Shown: one piece after another, positions 16,910 to 26,506 of the stretch
Layout of the letters: every line of letters begins with the position of its first letter
Numbering within the stretch: position 1 is the stretch's first letter
Assembly (NCBI GenBank): GCA_963543015.1
Contig: CAUTYZ010000005.1
Location: 1-64,000 of the forward strand
Reading direction: 5' to 3'
Length of the DNA: 64,000 bases
DNA from: Alloscardovia sp963543015
GTDB taxonomy: Bacteria > Actinomycetota > Actinomycetes > Actinomycetales > Bifidobacteriaceae
The notes under the pieces: generated by a model
Told to the model about the DNA's origin: nothing
Database searches by the model: none
Seen by the model: only the letters and a program-made list of their open reading frames with translations
Position numbers and translations under genes: made by a program

Positions 16910-17488
16910 ATGAAGCTTCTTGAAGATCGCATCCGCGAAGAAGGTATTGTAAAGCCTGGCGATGTCTTGAAAATTGATGCTTTCTTGAATCATCAGTGCG
17001 ATGTAGCTCTTTTTGACAAGATGGGTGAAGAATGGGCTCGCCTGTTCTCCGACGTTCGCATTGATAAAATTTTGACGATTGAAGCTTCCGGTATTGGAAT
17101 TGCATGCATCGCTGCTCGTCATTTCAATAATGTTCCTGTCGTTTTCGCAAAAAAGGCTCAGTCGATTAATCTTGACGGCGAACAGTATTCGACAACTATC
17201 TACTCGTTCACTAAGCAGAAGGAATTCCCAGTAATCGTCGGTAAGCGTTTCCTTCACGAAGGCGAACACATTCTGATTATTGATGACTTCCTCGCTAACG
17301 GTAACGCATTAAACGGCTTGCTCAAGATTTGTGAAAACGCAGGAGTCATCGTAGAAGGCTTCGGAATTGCCGTCGAGAAGGGCTTCCAAGGCGGCGGTGA
17401 TGCTTTGCGTCAGCGCGGATATTGCGTCGAATCTCTTGCAAACGTTCGCACAATGGATGCAACGACCGGTGAGATTGAATTTAATTAA
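16910..17488 (+). CDS. xpt: Xanthine phosphoribosyltransferase
   Basis: 192 residues, normal length. It starts MKLLEDRIREEGIVKPGDVLKI, with TIEASGIGIA and the PRPP-binding loop HILIIDDFLANGNAL at about 123-137. It converts xanthine and PRPP to XMP in purine salvage. Next is a xanthine/uracil-type permease on the same strand, the usual salvage pair, but with a terminator-like hairpin in the 141-base gap. Upstream is the structured leader noted above. Confidence 0.95.
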   Translation: MKLLEDRIREEGIVKPGDVLKIDAFLNHQCDVALFDKMGEEWARLFSDVRIDKILTIEASGIGIACIAARHFNNVPVVFAKKAQSINLDGEQYSTTIYSFTKQKEFPVIVGKRFLHEGEHILIIDDFLANGNALNGLLKICENAGVIVEGFGIAVEKGFQGGGDALRQRGYCVESLANVRTMDATTGEIEFN

Positions 17489-17493
17489 GCTGT

Positions 17494-17537
17494 AGGGCTG
17501 CACAGATGATAATCGTCATCATGCAGCCTTTATTTTT
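17494..17537 (+). terminator. Hairpin with T-run between xpt and the purine permease
   Basis: GGCTGCA (17496-17502) pairs with TGCAGCC (17522-17528), with extra inner pairing GATGA/TCATC, followed by TTTATTTTT. It can end the xpt transcript or lower permease expression relative to xpt. Confidence 0.75.
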
Positions 17538-17629
17538 CCCGTATTCCCGTGCATTCCGTAAATTCCTTGGAATCGCGAGATGTTTGCAGGAATTTCCTCA
17601 TAGGTATGAAGAGAGAAAAGAGAAAATAC

Positions 17630-19036
17630 ATGAGTGATAACGTAACCGCATCCTCGCATGATTCTTATGTGACGAGTGCAGCTCTGCGTCAATTGGACGG
17701 CAAGATTCCATTTTGGAAAGGTATTCCTTTTGGTATCCAGCACGTCTTGGCAATGTTTGTAGCAAATCTGACCCCTATTGCTATTGTGGCCAGTGCTGCA
17801 AAATTACCAACTGATCAGACAGAATGGATTATTAGCTCCGCTTTGCTCGTTGCTGGTTTGGGAACGTGCTTGCAGCTTTATCCTGTCTGGCGCATCGGCG
17901 GTCGCCTGCCTATCGTCACGGGTATTTCCTTTACGTACGTTGCTGCTGCTGTCATGATTGCCTCTGATCCACATTTGGGCTACGGTGCTGTCATCGGTGC
18001 CGTGATTGTGGGCGGTTTTATCGAACTTCTTCTCGGTTTGACCGCACAGTACTGGAAGCGCTTTATCAATCCAATTGTGTCGGCTGTCGTAGTGACGACG
18101 ATTGGTTTCTCTTTGCTGTCTACTGGTGCATCATCCTTCGGTGGCGGTCAGGGATCCAAGGACTTCGGATCTTGGCAGAATTTGACCGTTGCAACTATTA
18201 CTCTCATTGCATGCCTTGCATTCCAATTGGGCGCTAAGGGCGTAGCGAAGCAGCTGTCCGTTCTCTTTGGTCTGATCGTCGGATACGTCGTCGCTCTTGT
18301 CTTCAGCATCACAGGTATCGCACCACGCATGGTTGATTTCAGCACTTTTAGCAATCTTGACATCGTTTCTCTGCCGCATATCGCTCCTCTGATGCCATTT
18401 GGCATCAAGTTTGATGTCAATGCGATTGTCACTTTTGCTCTTCTCTATGTCGTATCTTCTGTCGAAGTTTTGGGCAATACCTCCTCTCTGACACAGGTCG
18501 GCTTCAACCGTGAGCCTACAGACCGTGAAACTGCGGGCGCAATCGCTGGTGACGGTTTTATCTCGTCGGTAGCTGGTTTCTTCGGCGCTTTGCCATTGAC
18601 CTCTTTTGCACAAAACGTGGGTCTCGTAGCTATGACTAAGGTCGTGAATCGTAAGGTCATTCTCTCCGGTGGTGTGATCTTGATTCTGGCAAGTTTCTTC
18701 CCTGGCTTCGCTGCTGTCTTTAATTCTTTGCCTCAAGCTGTGCTGGGCGGATGCACGATTATGATGTTTGGCTCTATCGTGCTTGCTGGTATTCAAATGA
18801 TCGCAAAGGCTGGCTTCACCAACCGCAATATCACTATCGTGACGTTGTCGTTGACTATCGGAATTGGCTTTACACAGGCATCGGGTATCTTCCATAACTT
18901 CCCAACACTGTTCCAGTCAGTATTCTCGAACGCAATTGCTATCGCATTCGTGGTGGCATTGATTTTGAGCTGGGTTCTGCCTGATGAAAAGTATTTCTTG
19001 GCTGATGACAATTCTTCAGAATCTACTAAAGAATAA
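17630..19036 (+). CDS. Nucleobase:cation symporter-2 family permease (probable xanthine/uracil permease)
   Basis: 468 residues with about 12-14 hydrophobic segments. NCS2 hallmarks are present: PFGIQHVLAMFVANLTPI near the N-terminus and the family signature around SLTQVGFNREPTDRETAGAI. It would import purine bases such as xanthine by proton symport. Location after xpt supports a purine substrate. The ATG at 17630 (MSDNVTASS) follows an A/G-rich GAGAGAAAAGAG; the longer frame from 17549 has no support. A strong terminator follows. Confidence 0.9.
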   Translation: MSDNVTASSHDSYVTSAALRQLDGKIPFWKGIPFGIQHVLAMFVANLTPIAIVASAAKLPTDQTEWIISSALLVAGLGTCLQLYPVWRIGGRLPIVTGISFTYVAAAVMIASDPHLGYGAVIGAVIVGGFIELLLGLTAQYWKRFINPIVSAVVVTTIGFSLLSTGASSFGGGQGSKDFGSWQNLTVATITLIACLAFQLGAKGVAKQLSVLFGLIVGYVVALVFSITGIAPRMVDFSTFSNLDIVSLPHIAPLMPFGIKFDVNAIVTFALLYVVSSVEVLGNTSSLTQVGFNREPTDRETAGAIAGDGFISSVAGFFGALPLTSFAQNVGLVAMTKVVNRKVILSGGVILILASFFPGFAAVFNSLPQAVLGGCTIMMFGSIVLAGIQMIAKAGFTNRNITIVTLSLTIGIGFTQASGIFHNFPTLFQSVFSNAIAIAFVVALILSWVLPDEKYFLADDNSSESTKE

Positions 19037-19052
19037 GTAATTTCCAGATATA

Positions 19053-19090
19053 AAAATGCTCTCCCCAATCACAGGGAGAGCATTTATTTT
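19053..19090. terminator. Bidirectional terminator between the permease and the DUF5692-like gene
   Basis: Perfect 12-bp arms AAATGCTCTCCC and GGGAGAGCATTT with a short loop. T-rich tracts follow on both strands (TTTATTTT on plus, TTTTTATAT on minus), so it serves both convergent genes. Confidence 0.9.
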
Positions 19091-19116
19091 ATGTGTTGTG
19101 CACTTATGCGAGAATT

Positions 19117-20169
19117 TTACGCAACAAGTACTGCTTCCTTATCGAACTCATCCACACGAGCATTTGCCTTCTCGAAGTCACGAGTTCCAGTAAATACTTC
19201 ATGCGTGTAAGGATTGACATGCAACTTGTGTGCTCGGTATGCGATGTAAGCAATTGCCGCGATATTTGCAACGAGTGCGATAATCGAAACCCACAGATTT
19301 GCTGTCGCGTTCATCGTAGACTGAACTGCAAATGGGCTATCAACGCCAAGCTCTGGCATGGAGGTCTGGAACTGTGGAAGAACCTGAGCAAACATGCACC
19401 AGATAGCAAGAGTGTTTGCACGGTTTTGAATCCAGCCACCCTTATTCCACAATGCATTCGCAACAGTTGGTGCGAGAAGCAAAGCAAAACCGCAGTACCA
19501 TGCATGGTTTGGAAGATTATTGTAGGTATAGCAGAAGTTCCACAAATCATAAGACAAGATGAATACCCAAGTCATATCTGCCCAAATCATGTCGTCCTTC
19601 TTCTTGGACGAGTACACTGCCCACCAGCCAGTCATGCAGAAGATATTGATAAGACCTGCTACGCCATTGAAGACGTTATGCCATCCTGTGACGACTGTAA
19701 TGTGCTCAGAAGTCGTCCATACTGGAGAGCCATTGAGCATGGTGTAGTTTCCTGTGAAGAAATGAACTGCAGATTCAAAGTCAGAAACGACAGCAATCAA
19801 AATATTGATAGCAACAATGACAAATGGGAATGCGCGGAACCAACGTGCCTTACCGATCTTTCCCCAACGGTACTTAATAGCCATAAAGCCCACACAGCCA
19901 GCCAAAGCAGCATAGACTTTTGCATAATGGAACCAACCGTTAGCGAAAACAACCGTAGGATTATTGACACCCCAATCAATTCCCATAACCGCTGCCGTCA
20001 CCACGGTAATGCAGTACACAGTCATAATCGCAGGCAATGCGACAAACATAATCAAGCCGCCAGCCTTGGAACGGCGAGCGAATTCATTAAGCGCAATCAA
20101 TGCGACAAAAACCATGACCCAGCCGAGCCATTGTGTCGCTGCATGAGCGCCATAAACCTGAAATAGCAT
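19117..20169 (-). CDS. Polytopic membrane protein (DUF5692-like)
   Basis: 350 residues with about nine hydrophobic segments and many aromatic residues (VFANGWFHYAKVYAALAG, YDLWNFCYTYNNLPNHAWY). I recall similar proteins in bifidobacteria annotated DUF5692; no function is known. The C-terminal 40 residues are charged and cytoplasmic. It starts MLFQVYGAHAATQW with an AGGGAGGA upstream (20170-20184). It stands alone, with the shared terminator at its 3' end and an inverted repeat 33-71 bases upstream that could be an operator. Confidence 0.6.
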   Translation of the reverse strand: MLFQVYGAHAATQWLGWVMVFVALIALNEFARRSKAGGLIMFVALPAIMTVYCITVVTAAVMGIDWGVNNPTVVFANGWFHYAKVYAALAGCVGFMAIKYRWGKIGKARWFRAFPFVIVAINILIAVVSDFESAVHFFTGNYTMLNGSPVWTTSEHITVVTGWHNVFNGVAGLINIFCMTGWWAVYSSKKKDDMIWADMTWVFILSYDLWNFCYTYNNLPNHAWYCGFALLLAPTVANALWNKGGWIQNRANTLAIWCMFAQVLPQFQTSMPELGVDSPFAVQSTMNATANLWVSIIALVANIAAIAYIAYRAHKLHVNPYTHEVFTGTRDFEKANARVDEFDKEAVLVA

Positions 20170-20201
20170 TTCTATTTCCTCCCTATTCTCACGTCACTGT
20201 G

Positions 20202-20240
20202 ATGCGTTGTACCCATAAACATCACTGTTTCACAACGCAT
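20202..20240. promoter_or_regulatory. Inverted repeat upstream of the DUF5692-like gene
   Basis: Perfect 9-bp arms ATGCGTTGT (20202-20210) and ACAACGCAT (20232-20240) with a 21-base spacer. The direct repeat TCACTGT occurs on the left of each arm region. A possible operator; the regulator is unknown. Confidence 0.35.
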
Positions 20241-20342
20241 TAACGTCGTTGAATACATTATCCCATACGCATATTGAGGAAAAGAGAGAGGTTGACAGAT
20301 TGAAAAAAGTGTCAACTTGAGAGTGCTGTTCGCCGTTACGCG

Positions 20343-21093
20343 TTATTCGTCAGTGGTTGCACCTACAGCACCGCCTGCTGCTCCGATTGCTATGAGCATA
20401 TCAAAGACGGCAATAATTGCAGTAAACCACTCATATGCTGCATCTACGTCAGCACGCTGAGCAAGATATTTCATCGTCATTAAATCAGTCACATATGAAA
20501 ATACACTCACCGCACACAGCACTACAGAAACCAGAAAGACAACCGGTTTGAATGAGGTAAAGAATAGAGAAATAATCCAGAAAGGAACAATCACCAATGG
20601 TGTAATTATCCCCACAAGCTTCCACACCGCTTCAGCTCTTCGTGCCAACCAATCCACACAAAAAAATACTGACGTATCCAGCACACATAAACGGAATAAC
20701 AACTAATCTCAGCTCATTCAATCCTGAACTACTCGCACTCAGCATGCCAACAAAACCAGCAAGAGACATATCCATAAAAACACCGATACAGAAAATTATT
20801 CGTCTTCTAGTAACCGTTTTAGATAGAGTTGAGCAATATGCGAATATCACGCAGAACGCAAACATACATAAAGCTGGAACGCAAGTGAGAAAACGCACAT
20901 CGCCATTCTGCGTCCGGCCAAGAGACATTGCAAAAAGAAGATGAGCCATATAAGAAATGGTTACGAGAATAAGGACTATAAATAGTCGTTTTTTCGCCCC
21001 ATGTGTTGTATAGACCTTCGTACCAATGCCCGTTTTCCGAATACCCTTCCCTGTGAGAGACATAGTGTACCCAGCTGGAAAATCGCCAATCAT
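20343..21093 (-). pseudogene. Multi-TM membrane protein split by a frameshift at a T7 run
   Basis: Two overlapping minus-strand frames each encode hydrophobic segments. The first (start 21093) reads to LRLVVIPFMCAGYVSIFLCG and stops at 20632. The second continues as WLARRAEAVWKLVGIITPL and reaches 20343. They join if one T is removed from the TTTTTTT run (A7 on plus, 20660-20666), giving a protein of about 250 residues with six or seven TM segments. No family recognised. It may be a sequencing error, a pseudogene, or a phase-variable gene. It is transcribed away from the DUF3737 gene. Confidence 0.6.
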
Positions 21094-21357
21094 TTCTTGA
21101 TTATCAAGGTATTTTTAGACATTTCCCTTTCCCCTTTTACTCACCTTCACAGCATAGGACGGGGTCATGAAAACGTGTTCTTTTATATCCAATCACTATT
21201 CACTTCATACAAACCCCTTTCCACCTCGTAGCTCCCCCATCCCCACTCATCGTTTCTCACCACGCGCACAAAATTGGTAATATTGCTGTCCGAGAAACCT
21301 CGGTCATTTCTGCACCCTCAGCGATCCTTCAGTGCTATTTTTATGTACAACGATATT

Positions 21358-21385
21358 GCGTGTATGCATGGATTGGCATACACGC
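21358..21385. promoter_or_regulatory. 10-bp inverted repeat upstream of the DUF3737-patB pair
   Basis: GCGTGTATGC (21358-21367) and GCATACACGC (21376-21385) with an 8-base spacer, 54 bases before the DUF3737 start. No T-run follows, so an operator is more likely than a terminator. The rest of the 345-base gap 21094-21438 shows nothing I can assign. Confidence 0.4.
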
Positions 21386-21438
21386 GACGACATGTGAGTA
21401 TCCCCAAACGCATAGTGACAGGTAATTACAAGGATTTT

Positions 21439-22308
21439 ATGACTGCAACAACTTCTTACAATTTCCAGCACTTTACAGGTGAGCGCGCGCTGTTCAAAAC
21501 CGCGAACGCGCAGATTACCCATTGCACTTTTGACGATGGTGAATCGCCTCTCAAAGAGTCACATCATCTCAGGATTTCCGATACCACTTTTGGGTGGAAA
21601 TACCCACTGTGGTATTGCTCAGGTGTGGAGCTTTCTGACTCTTCGCTTCTTGATAATGCGCGAGCTGGAATATGGTATACCTCAAATCTTACTGTTCGAA
21701 ATACGGCAATTAACGCTCCGAAGAGTTTCCGCAAGTGCACGCATGTAACGATCGAAGATTCTGCGATTCCTCATGCCGAGGAAACGTTGTGGAACTGCTC
21801 AGACGTGACATTGCGTAATATAAGCGCATCAGGCGATTATTTTGCGTTGAATACCTGCGATATGACGATTGATAATCTGCAGCTTGACGGTAACTATGCC
21901 TTCGATGGAAGCAAGAATCTTACTGTTCGAAATTCTCGGCTTTCCACGAAGGACGCTTTCTGGAATACAGAAAACGTTACTGTCTATGATTCGACAATTA
22001 CCGGTGAATATATTGGCTGGAATTCTAAGAATCTTACGTTCGTCAATTGCACAATCGAAAGCAATCAGGGTCTGTGCTACATCGAGGGATTGACTCTGAA
22101 AAATTGTATCGTGCGCAATACTGATTTGGCATTCGAATATTGTAGCGATATCAATGCGGAAATTACATCTCCAGTACTCAGCATTAAGAATCCTATGAAC
22201 GGATATATTTCTGCACCTCGCATTGATGAGATTATTTTCGATGACCCACACATTGACAGCTCAGCGACTACAATTGTCACTGCTGATAGCCTGTTAACTC
22301 AGGAGTAA
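21439..22308 (+). CDS. DUF3737 family protein, predicted right-handed beta-helix
   Basis: 289 residues from the ATG at 21439, preceded by AAGGA. The sequence is a regular run of about 20-residue coils with recurring Asn/Thr/Cys and aromatic positions (LTVRNTAINAPKSF, VTIEDSAI, LTVRNSRLSTKDAFW, LTFVNCTIESNQG), the pattern of pectate-lyase-like beta-helices and of DUF3737. No signal peptide, so it is probably cytoplasmic. It lies 54 bases before the patB-like gene; DUF3737 next to a MalY/PatB C-S lyase is also known in lactobacilli, which suggests a shared but undefined role. Confidence 0.85.
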   Translation: MTATTSYNFQHFTGERALFKTANAQITHCTFDDGESPLKESHHLRISDTTFGWKYPLWYCSGVELSDSSLLDNARAGIWYTSNLTVRNTAINAPKSFRKCTHVTIEDSAIPHAEETLWNCSDVTLRNISASGDYFALNTCDMTIDNLQLDGNYAFDGSKNLTVRNSRLSTKDAFWNTENVTVYDSTITGEYIGWNSKNLTFVNCTIESNQGLCYIEGLTLKNCIVRNTDLAFEYCSDINAEITSPVLSIKNPMNGYISAPRIDEIIFDDPHIDSSATTIVTADSLLTQE

Positions 22309-22362
22309 AGCCCTCTCACAGCGAGGATCATACGGGATAGGTAATACGACGGGAGTATGACG

Positions 22363-23544
22363 ATGTTTGATTTCGACAAGCCAACGGATCGCACGCATAT
22401 CGACTCAGTAAAGTGGGATACTTCAGACAATCCGCACGGTGATGAGCTTCCTATGTGGATCGCTGATATGGATTTCGAGACCGCTCCTGCAGTACAGCAG
22501 GCTCTTCTCGATCGTGTCAGCAATGGTACTTTTGGCTATAGCGATATACCTGAAGAATTTTCAACGACCATCAGTTCCTGGTGGGAAAAGCGTCATGACT
22601 TCGCTATTTCTGCGGACAATATTATTTTCGTTTCGGGAGTTGTTCCTGCTATTTCTTCGGCTGTGCGTTCTCTGACAAACGTAGCTGAAAAGGTCGTCGT
22701 ACAGCCGCCTGTATACAACATTTTTTACAATTCCATCGTCAATAACGGCCGTCGCGTGTATGAGGTTCCCCTTACACGCAATGCTCATTCTGGCGAGTAT
22801 TTTATGGATTTTGACGCGCTGGAAACAGCTTTCCAAGATCCTCTCACAACCTTGATGATTCTGTGCAATCCTCATAATCCTACGGGCAATGTGTGGACTC
22901 GCGAGGAATTAGCTCGAGTGGGAAAATTGGCCCGTAAGTATGGTGTGACGGTTGTGTCAGATGAGATTCATTGTGAAATTATCCGTCCAGGAATGCATCA
23001 CATACCTTTCGCTAGTGCAAGTGACGATTGCCGTGAGGTCGCAGTTACCTGCGCTTCCCCATCGAAGGCTTTTAATACTGCTGGGCTTCATGCAGCGTAT
23101 GCCATGATTGATAATCCGCGCATTCGTGCTCGATTTGAGCGCGGTATCAATAATGACGAAGTTGCAGAACCGAACGCTTTCGCATGCCGTGCTGTTATCG
23201 CGGCCTATGCACACAGCGAAGACTGGCTCGATGAGATCAACGTATATATTCAAGCAAATAAAGATTACGCAACAGATATGATTACTCGCGCAGATATCGG
23301 CGTACACGTCACTCCAAGCGACTCCACATATCTTCTATGGTTGGATTGCTCAAAAATTACCGATGATGCAGAAAAGCTTGTAGGGGTCATTCATCGAGTA
23401 ACTGGACTTCGCCTTGCTTCTGGCGATATTTATGGCACAGGCGGCAAGTCATTTATTCGCATGAATGTGGGGACACAACGTTACCGCGTTGAAGATGGTG
23501 TTGCGCGTTTTATCGAAGGAGTGAAGTTCTTTACTCGCAAGTAA
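22363..23544 (+). CDS. MalY/PatB family pyridoxal-phosphate C-S lyase (cystathionine beta-lyase-like)
   Basis: 393 residues. Typical MalY/PatB features: LPMWIADMDFETAPAVQQAL, FGYSDIPEEF, FVSGVVPAISSAVR, CNPHNPTGNVWTREEL, VVSDEIHCEI and the PLP lysine K235 in ASPSKAFNTAGLH. The enzyme would cleave cystathionine or cysteine-type thioethers to pyruvate, ammonia and a thiol. The ATG at 22363 is 7 bases after GGGAG; an ATG at 22357 is also in frame. Probable two-gene operon with DUF3737. Confidence 0.93.
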   Translation: MFDFDKPTDRTHIDSVKWDTSDNPHGDELPMWIADMDFETAPAVQQALLDRVSNGTFGYSDIPEEFSTTISSWWEKRHDFAISADNIIFVSGVVPAISSAVRSLTNVAEKVVVQPPVYNIFYNSIVNNGRRVYEVPLTRNAHSGEYFMDFDALETAFQDPLTTLMILCNPHNPTGNVWTREELARVGKLARKYGVTVVSDEIHCEIIRPGMHHIPFASASDDCREVAVTCASPSKAFNTAGLHAAYAMIDNPRIRARFERGINNDEVAEPNAFACRAVIAAYAHSEDWLDEINVYIQANKDYATDMITRADIGVHVTPSDSTYLLWLDCSKITDDAEKLVGVIHRVTGLRLASGDIYGTGGKSFIRMNVGTQRYRVEDGVARFIEGVKFFTRK

Positions 23545-23588
23545 TTTTTTATCGTATATACCCTATGCAGCTGTAGACGAGTTATCGT

Positions 23589-23825
23589 TTACAGCTGTAC
23601 TTCTTCGAAACGGTATCTCTGCTCCACGTGTGGATACTTGTCATGATTGACCTCTGACACAAACATGTGTGCTGGGCGTACCCACAATGTTCTATCCCCG
23701 TATAATTTTCGATACACGACGACAGTTTCCTGAGTTTCACTATCGCGGGCAAGGTCTTCGACGATATAATAATTTCCCTTAAAATGGCGATAAATTCCGT
23801 GGATAACGATGTCGCGTTCGCTCAC
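23589..23825 (-). CDS. DUF1653 domain protein
   Basis: 78 residues. GIYRHFKGNYYIVEDLARDSETQE then VVYRKLYGDRTLWVRPAHMF is the DUF1653 pattern (G.YRHFKG..Y.V...A.HSETLE..VVYR.LYG....WVRP..MF). Function unknown; a small beta-rich fold is expected. Its start overlaps the stop of the preceding MFS gene by 4 bases, so the two are translationally coupled. Confidence 0.88.
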   Translation of the reverse strand: MSERDIVIHGIYRHFKGNYYIVEDLARDSETQETVVVYRKLYGDRTLWVRPAHMFVSEVNHDKYPHVEQRYRFEEVQL

Positions 23826-25057
23826 TTCTTCCGTCCTAACATTTGCAGACCGAATTTATTAATTCGAATAACTTGCCATGTGCACCATGCATTAATAATA
23901 ACGACGCATGCCATCGCCCATGCGAAGGAAATTCCCGGCAAATCTGTACCATACACGGAGCCATATAAGACCGGACCCGTAGAAGCAATTAAATATCCTA
24001 AGGATTGCGAAATACCAGAAATATCTGCCGTATCTGCGGAGGTTGCCGACTTCACTGGGTAGAAAGTCAACGCCATAACGAAAATGGTCGTGAAGAAAAG
24101 GCATGCTACAGTTCCGAAGAAATACCAATACACCACGCCTACCTGTGCTTGCATTCCAAAGAATGCGATGACGGCGACTTGAAGAGCTGTCAATGCTGCC
24201 AAGAGATAGATATGATACCGGCGTCGGGTACGCGCGATAAACATCGGGATGATAAGTGATACCGGCAGACCGCCCAAGTTAAACAGCACATTAATAATCG
24301 TGTAATGGACTGGGTTGACATGAGCTGATGTCATCATGCTTGGAAGCCATGCGCTGAGGGTATAGCTCAAGAAGGACTGTCCCGCAAACATTCCGATAAA
24401 AAGCCAGGTGCGTGGATCTTTCAGGAACTTAATTTTTGCACCGTTACGCTTTTCGACTGTCGTCGACACCGTGATATGCGGCAAGAAGAACGACAAAACC
24501 ATAGGGACAAAAGCCATGAGAACCATCGCCCACATCATGGTTTTCCATCCGAAAACGCGCGAAACGAATGGATCAATGAGGACAAGGATGACAGACCCCA
24601 CGACCATTCCCGTCGAGTAGCCCGTCGTATACAGACCCGGCTTTTCCGAGAAGCACTCGGAGACCAGTGTCGGCATGGCAATATTCAAAATGGCGATACC
24701 TGCACCCACTAAAGCGGTCGCGATGAGCATCGTATTCCATGTCATGAGCATGCGCATCAGACAGCCCAAGAAAATGATAATGCTTCCCAATTGCATCGTT
24801 CGTGTCAAATTAATATGTGACACCAGCCATGGAACGCACATCGACACAACGACGAACATAAGAAGAGGAAGGCTCGTGAGGATGCCGAAACTTTCGGGAT
24901 CTTGATGCATTTCGCGCGCCATCTGAGCGATGTACAGCGGAAGCACCACAATCGGTGCACGCATAATAAGACCAGCCAAAATAAGGAATGATGCTTCTAC
25001 CCCGTGAGAATCGTGCGAACGTGCCTTCTTGGCGCTTCGCATCAACTGGTGTGGCAT
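23822..25057 (-). CDS. Major facilitator superfamily transporter (CynX/NimT-like)
   Basis: 411 residues with 12 hydrophobic segments. The overall form (SFLILAGLIMRAPIVVLPLYI at the N-terminus, PTLVSECFSEKPGLYTTGYSTG in the middle, ISGISQSLGYLIASTGPVLYG near the end) fits the cyanate/nitroimidazole CynX-NimT branch. Substrate unknown. The open frame starts MPHQLMRSAKKARSHDSHG at 25057 with AGGGAGAAC upstream. Coupled to the DUF1653 gene. Confidence 0.87.
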   Translation of the reverse strand: MPHQLMRSAKKARSHDSHGVEASFLILAGLIMRAPIVVLPLYIAQMAREMHQDPESFGILTSLPLLMFVVVSMCVPWLVSHINLTRTMQLGSIIIFLGCLMRMLMTWNTMLIATALVGAGIAILNIAMPTLVSECFSEKPGLYTTGYSTGMVVGSVILVLIDPFVSRVFGWKTMMWAMVLMAFVPMVLSFFLPHITVSTTVEKRNGAKIKFLKDPRTWLFIGMFAGQSFLSYTLSAWLPSMMTSAHVNPVHYTIINVLFNLGGLPVSLIIPMFIARTRRRYHIYLLAALTALQVAVIAFFGMQAQVGVVYWYFFGTVACLFFTTIFVMALTFYPVKSATSADTADISGISQSLGYLIASTGPVLYGSVYGTDLPGISFAWAMACVVIINAWCTWQVIRINKFGLQMLGRKK

Positions 25058-25268
25058 CAGTTCTCCCTCGCATCGTTGCTATGGAGGCGTTGTGTACGCC
25101 TCAATTTCGTGGAACTACACAAGCGTACCAATCTCACAGAGAGACACACGCAACGCGATAATCTTTGTAATACGAATTATTGATAACTCGTCATAAAAGA
25201 CCACGCGCTAGTGTATGCGAGTGACCTTGAGATATGAATTGCGTGCGTTGAATGCTACTTAGCAATTC

Positions 25269-26384
25269 TTAGGAACGGTTCTTAGGAACGACTGCCTCGT
25301 TCGATACGCCCGACAAGACGTCGTGGAAGAATTCCTTGCTGCGGATATTTACAAAGAAATTAATCACGACAAGCACGTCGACGACGAGGCTCACCATGAA
25401 TCCGCCTACCGCAACAAGCGGATTGTCTGGGAAGAATAGGACGATAAAACTGACAGCACTATTAATGCCCATAATGACACCGTAAAATACCGCAGCTCGC
25501 TTTGTCAACGCGATAAATGTCGGTCTTCCATTGTCACTTGCCAACTTCAAACGAAGCAGCCATTTGCCGACTGTATATCCGCGCGTAATGTACGGAAGCA
25601 CGACGAAGTACAGCGCAATTGCAACGACATACAAAATCCATGTGATGTTCTCGATATGAATATAACGATGAATCATGCTGACAATTCCACTGACAATCAA
25701 CCAGTCGATAATGAACGCAACAGTTCGGCGGATAAGACCCACAGTGCCAATTTTCTTTTGCTTCTTACGGTCGATATCGTCGAGAGAAGGAACGAACCAT
25801 GTCAATGCTGGAGTAATCCAGAAACCGATGAGTCCGCCGAGAGTATTTTGCACAATGTCATCCACGGAGAACAGACGGTATGGTGCATTGTAAATACCAT
25901 ACAGGCCGCTCAACTGTGTCAATTCGAAGAACAATGTCAAGAAGAAGCTAAACAGAGCCGTCTGCCAGATATTGCGCTTAAACAGGTAACGCATAAAGAC
26001 GCCAAATGGGACAGTGAGCAAAACATTGAAAACGACTTGAAGGAAAGCACGCTCACGAAGCAAATGCAGATATGTGCTTGGACGGGTTGGAACCACTTGC
26101 GTTTCGCGGATGATGTCCTGAATCGACGAGAACAATTGCAAGTCATAAGTCTGACGATTCGTACCAAGCAGGGAAATAATATCGCGCGTATCTGGAAGCG
26201 GCAAAATAACCAAGAAATACGCACACATCATGTAGAGGACGAATGCATAAATAGCGAAAAATCGCATTTTATTAACGAACCCGAACTTGCGGTACTGGTA
26301 GACATACACCGGAAGAACGATTAACGCAGCCACAAATGGGAAAAAAATTAGCGCGACGCGAATCGGAAATAAATACGCGCTCAT
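25269..26384 (-). CDS. VanZ-like / RDD domain fusion membrane protein
   Basis: 371 residues. The first 200 are VanZ-like: five TM segments with LPLPDTRDI and FELTQL...FSVDDIVQNTLGGLIGFW. The last 150 form an RDD domain: IRRTVAFIIDWLIVSG, YPYITRGYTVGKWLLRLKL-like LPYITRGYTVGKWLLRLKL, and two further TM segments. VanZ proteins are linked to teicoplanin resistance and lipoprotein or murein biology; RDD proteins to transport. The fusion is known in Firmicutes and actinobacteria, but its role is not. The 3' end carries a tandem TTCTTAGGAACG duplication. An 84-bp inverted-repeat element lies 123 bases upstream. Confidence 0.85.
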   Translation of the reverse strand: MSAYLFPIRVALIFFPFVAALIVLPVYVYQYRKFGFVNKMRFFAIYAFVLYMMCAYFLVILPLPDTRDIISLLGTNRQTYDLQLFSSIQDIIRETQVVPTRPSTYLHLLRERAFLQVVFNVLLTVPFGVFMRYLFKRNIWQTALFSFFLTLFFELTQLSGLYGIYNAPYRLFSVDDIVQNTLGGLIGFWITPALTWFVPSLDDIDRKKQKKIGTVGLIRRTVAFIIDWLIVSGIVSMIHRYIHIENITWILYVVAIALYFVVLPYITRGYTVGKWLLRLKLASDNGRPTFIALTKRAAVFYGVIMGINSAVSFIVLFFPDNPLVAVGGFMVSLVVDVLVVINFFVNIRSKEFFHDVLSGVSNEAVVPKNRS

Positions 26385-26506
26385 AAGGAGTACTCCTCTT
26401 CGTTATCATCTCATTACTCTCCATCACGCTACAGCATGTCGGAGATATTAGGAGATATTACGGGAAAGAAGTCTGGAGAAACGGCTGGAAATATGGGCTA
26501 TGGACT

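Noticed and set aside
19093..20166. 357-residue plus-strand open frame opposite the DUF5692-like gene
   Set aside because: Antisense shadow of a convincing multi-TM protein; the translation is Cys-rich and lacks any domain.
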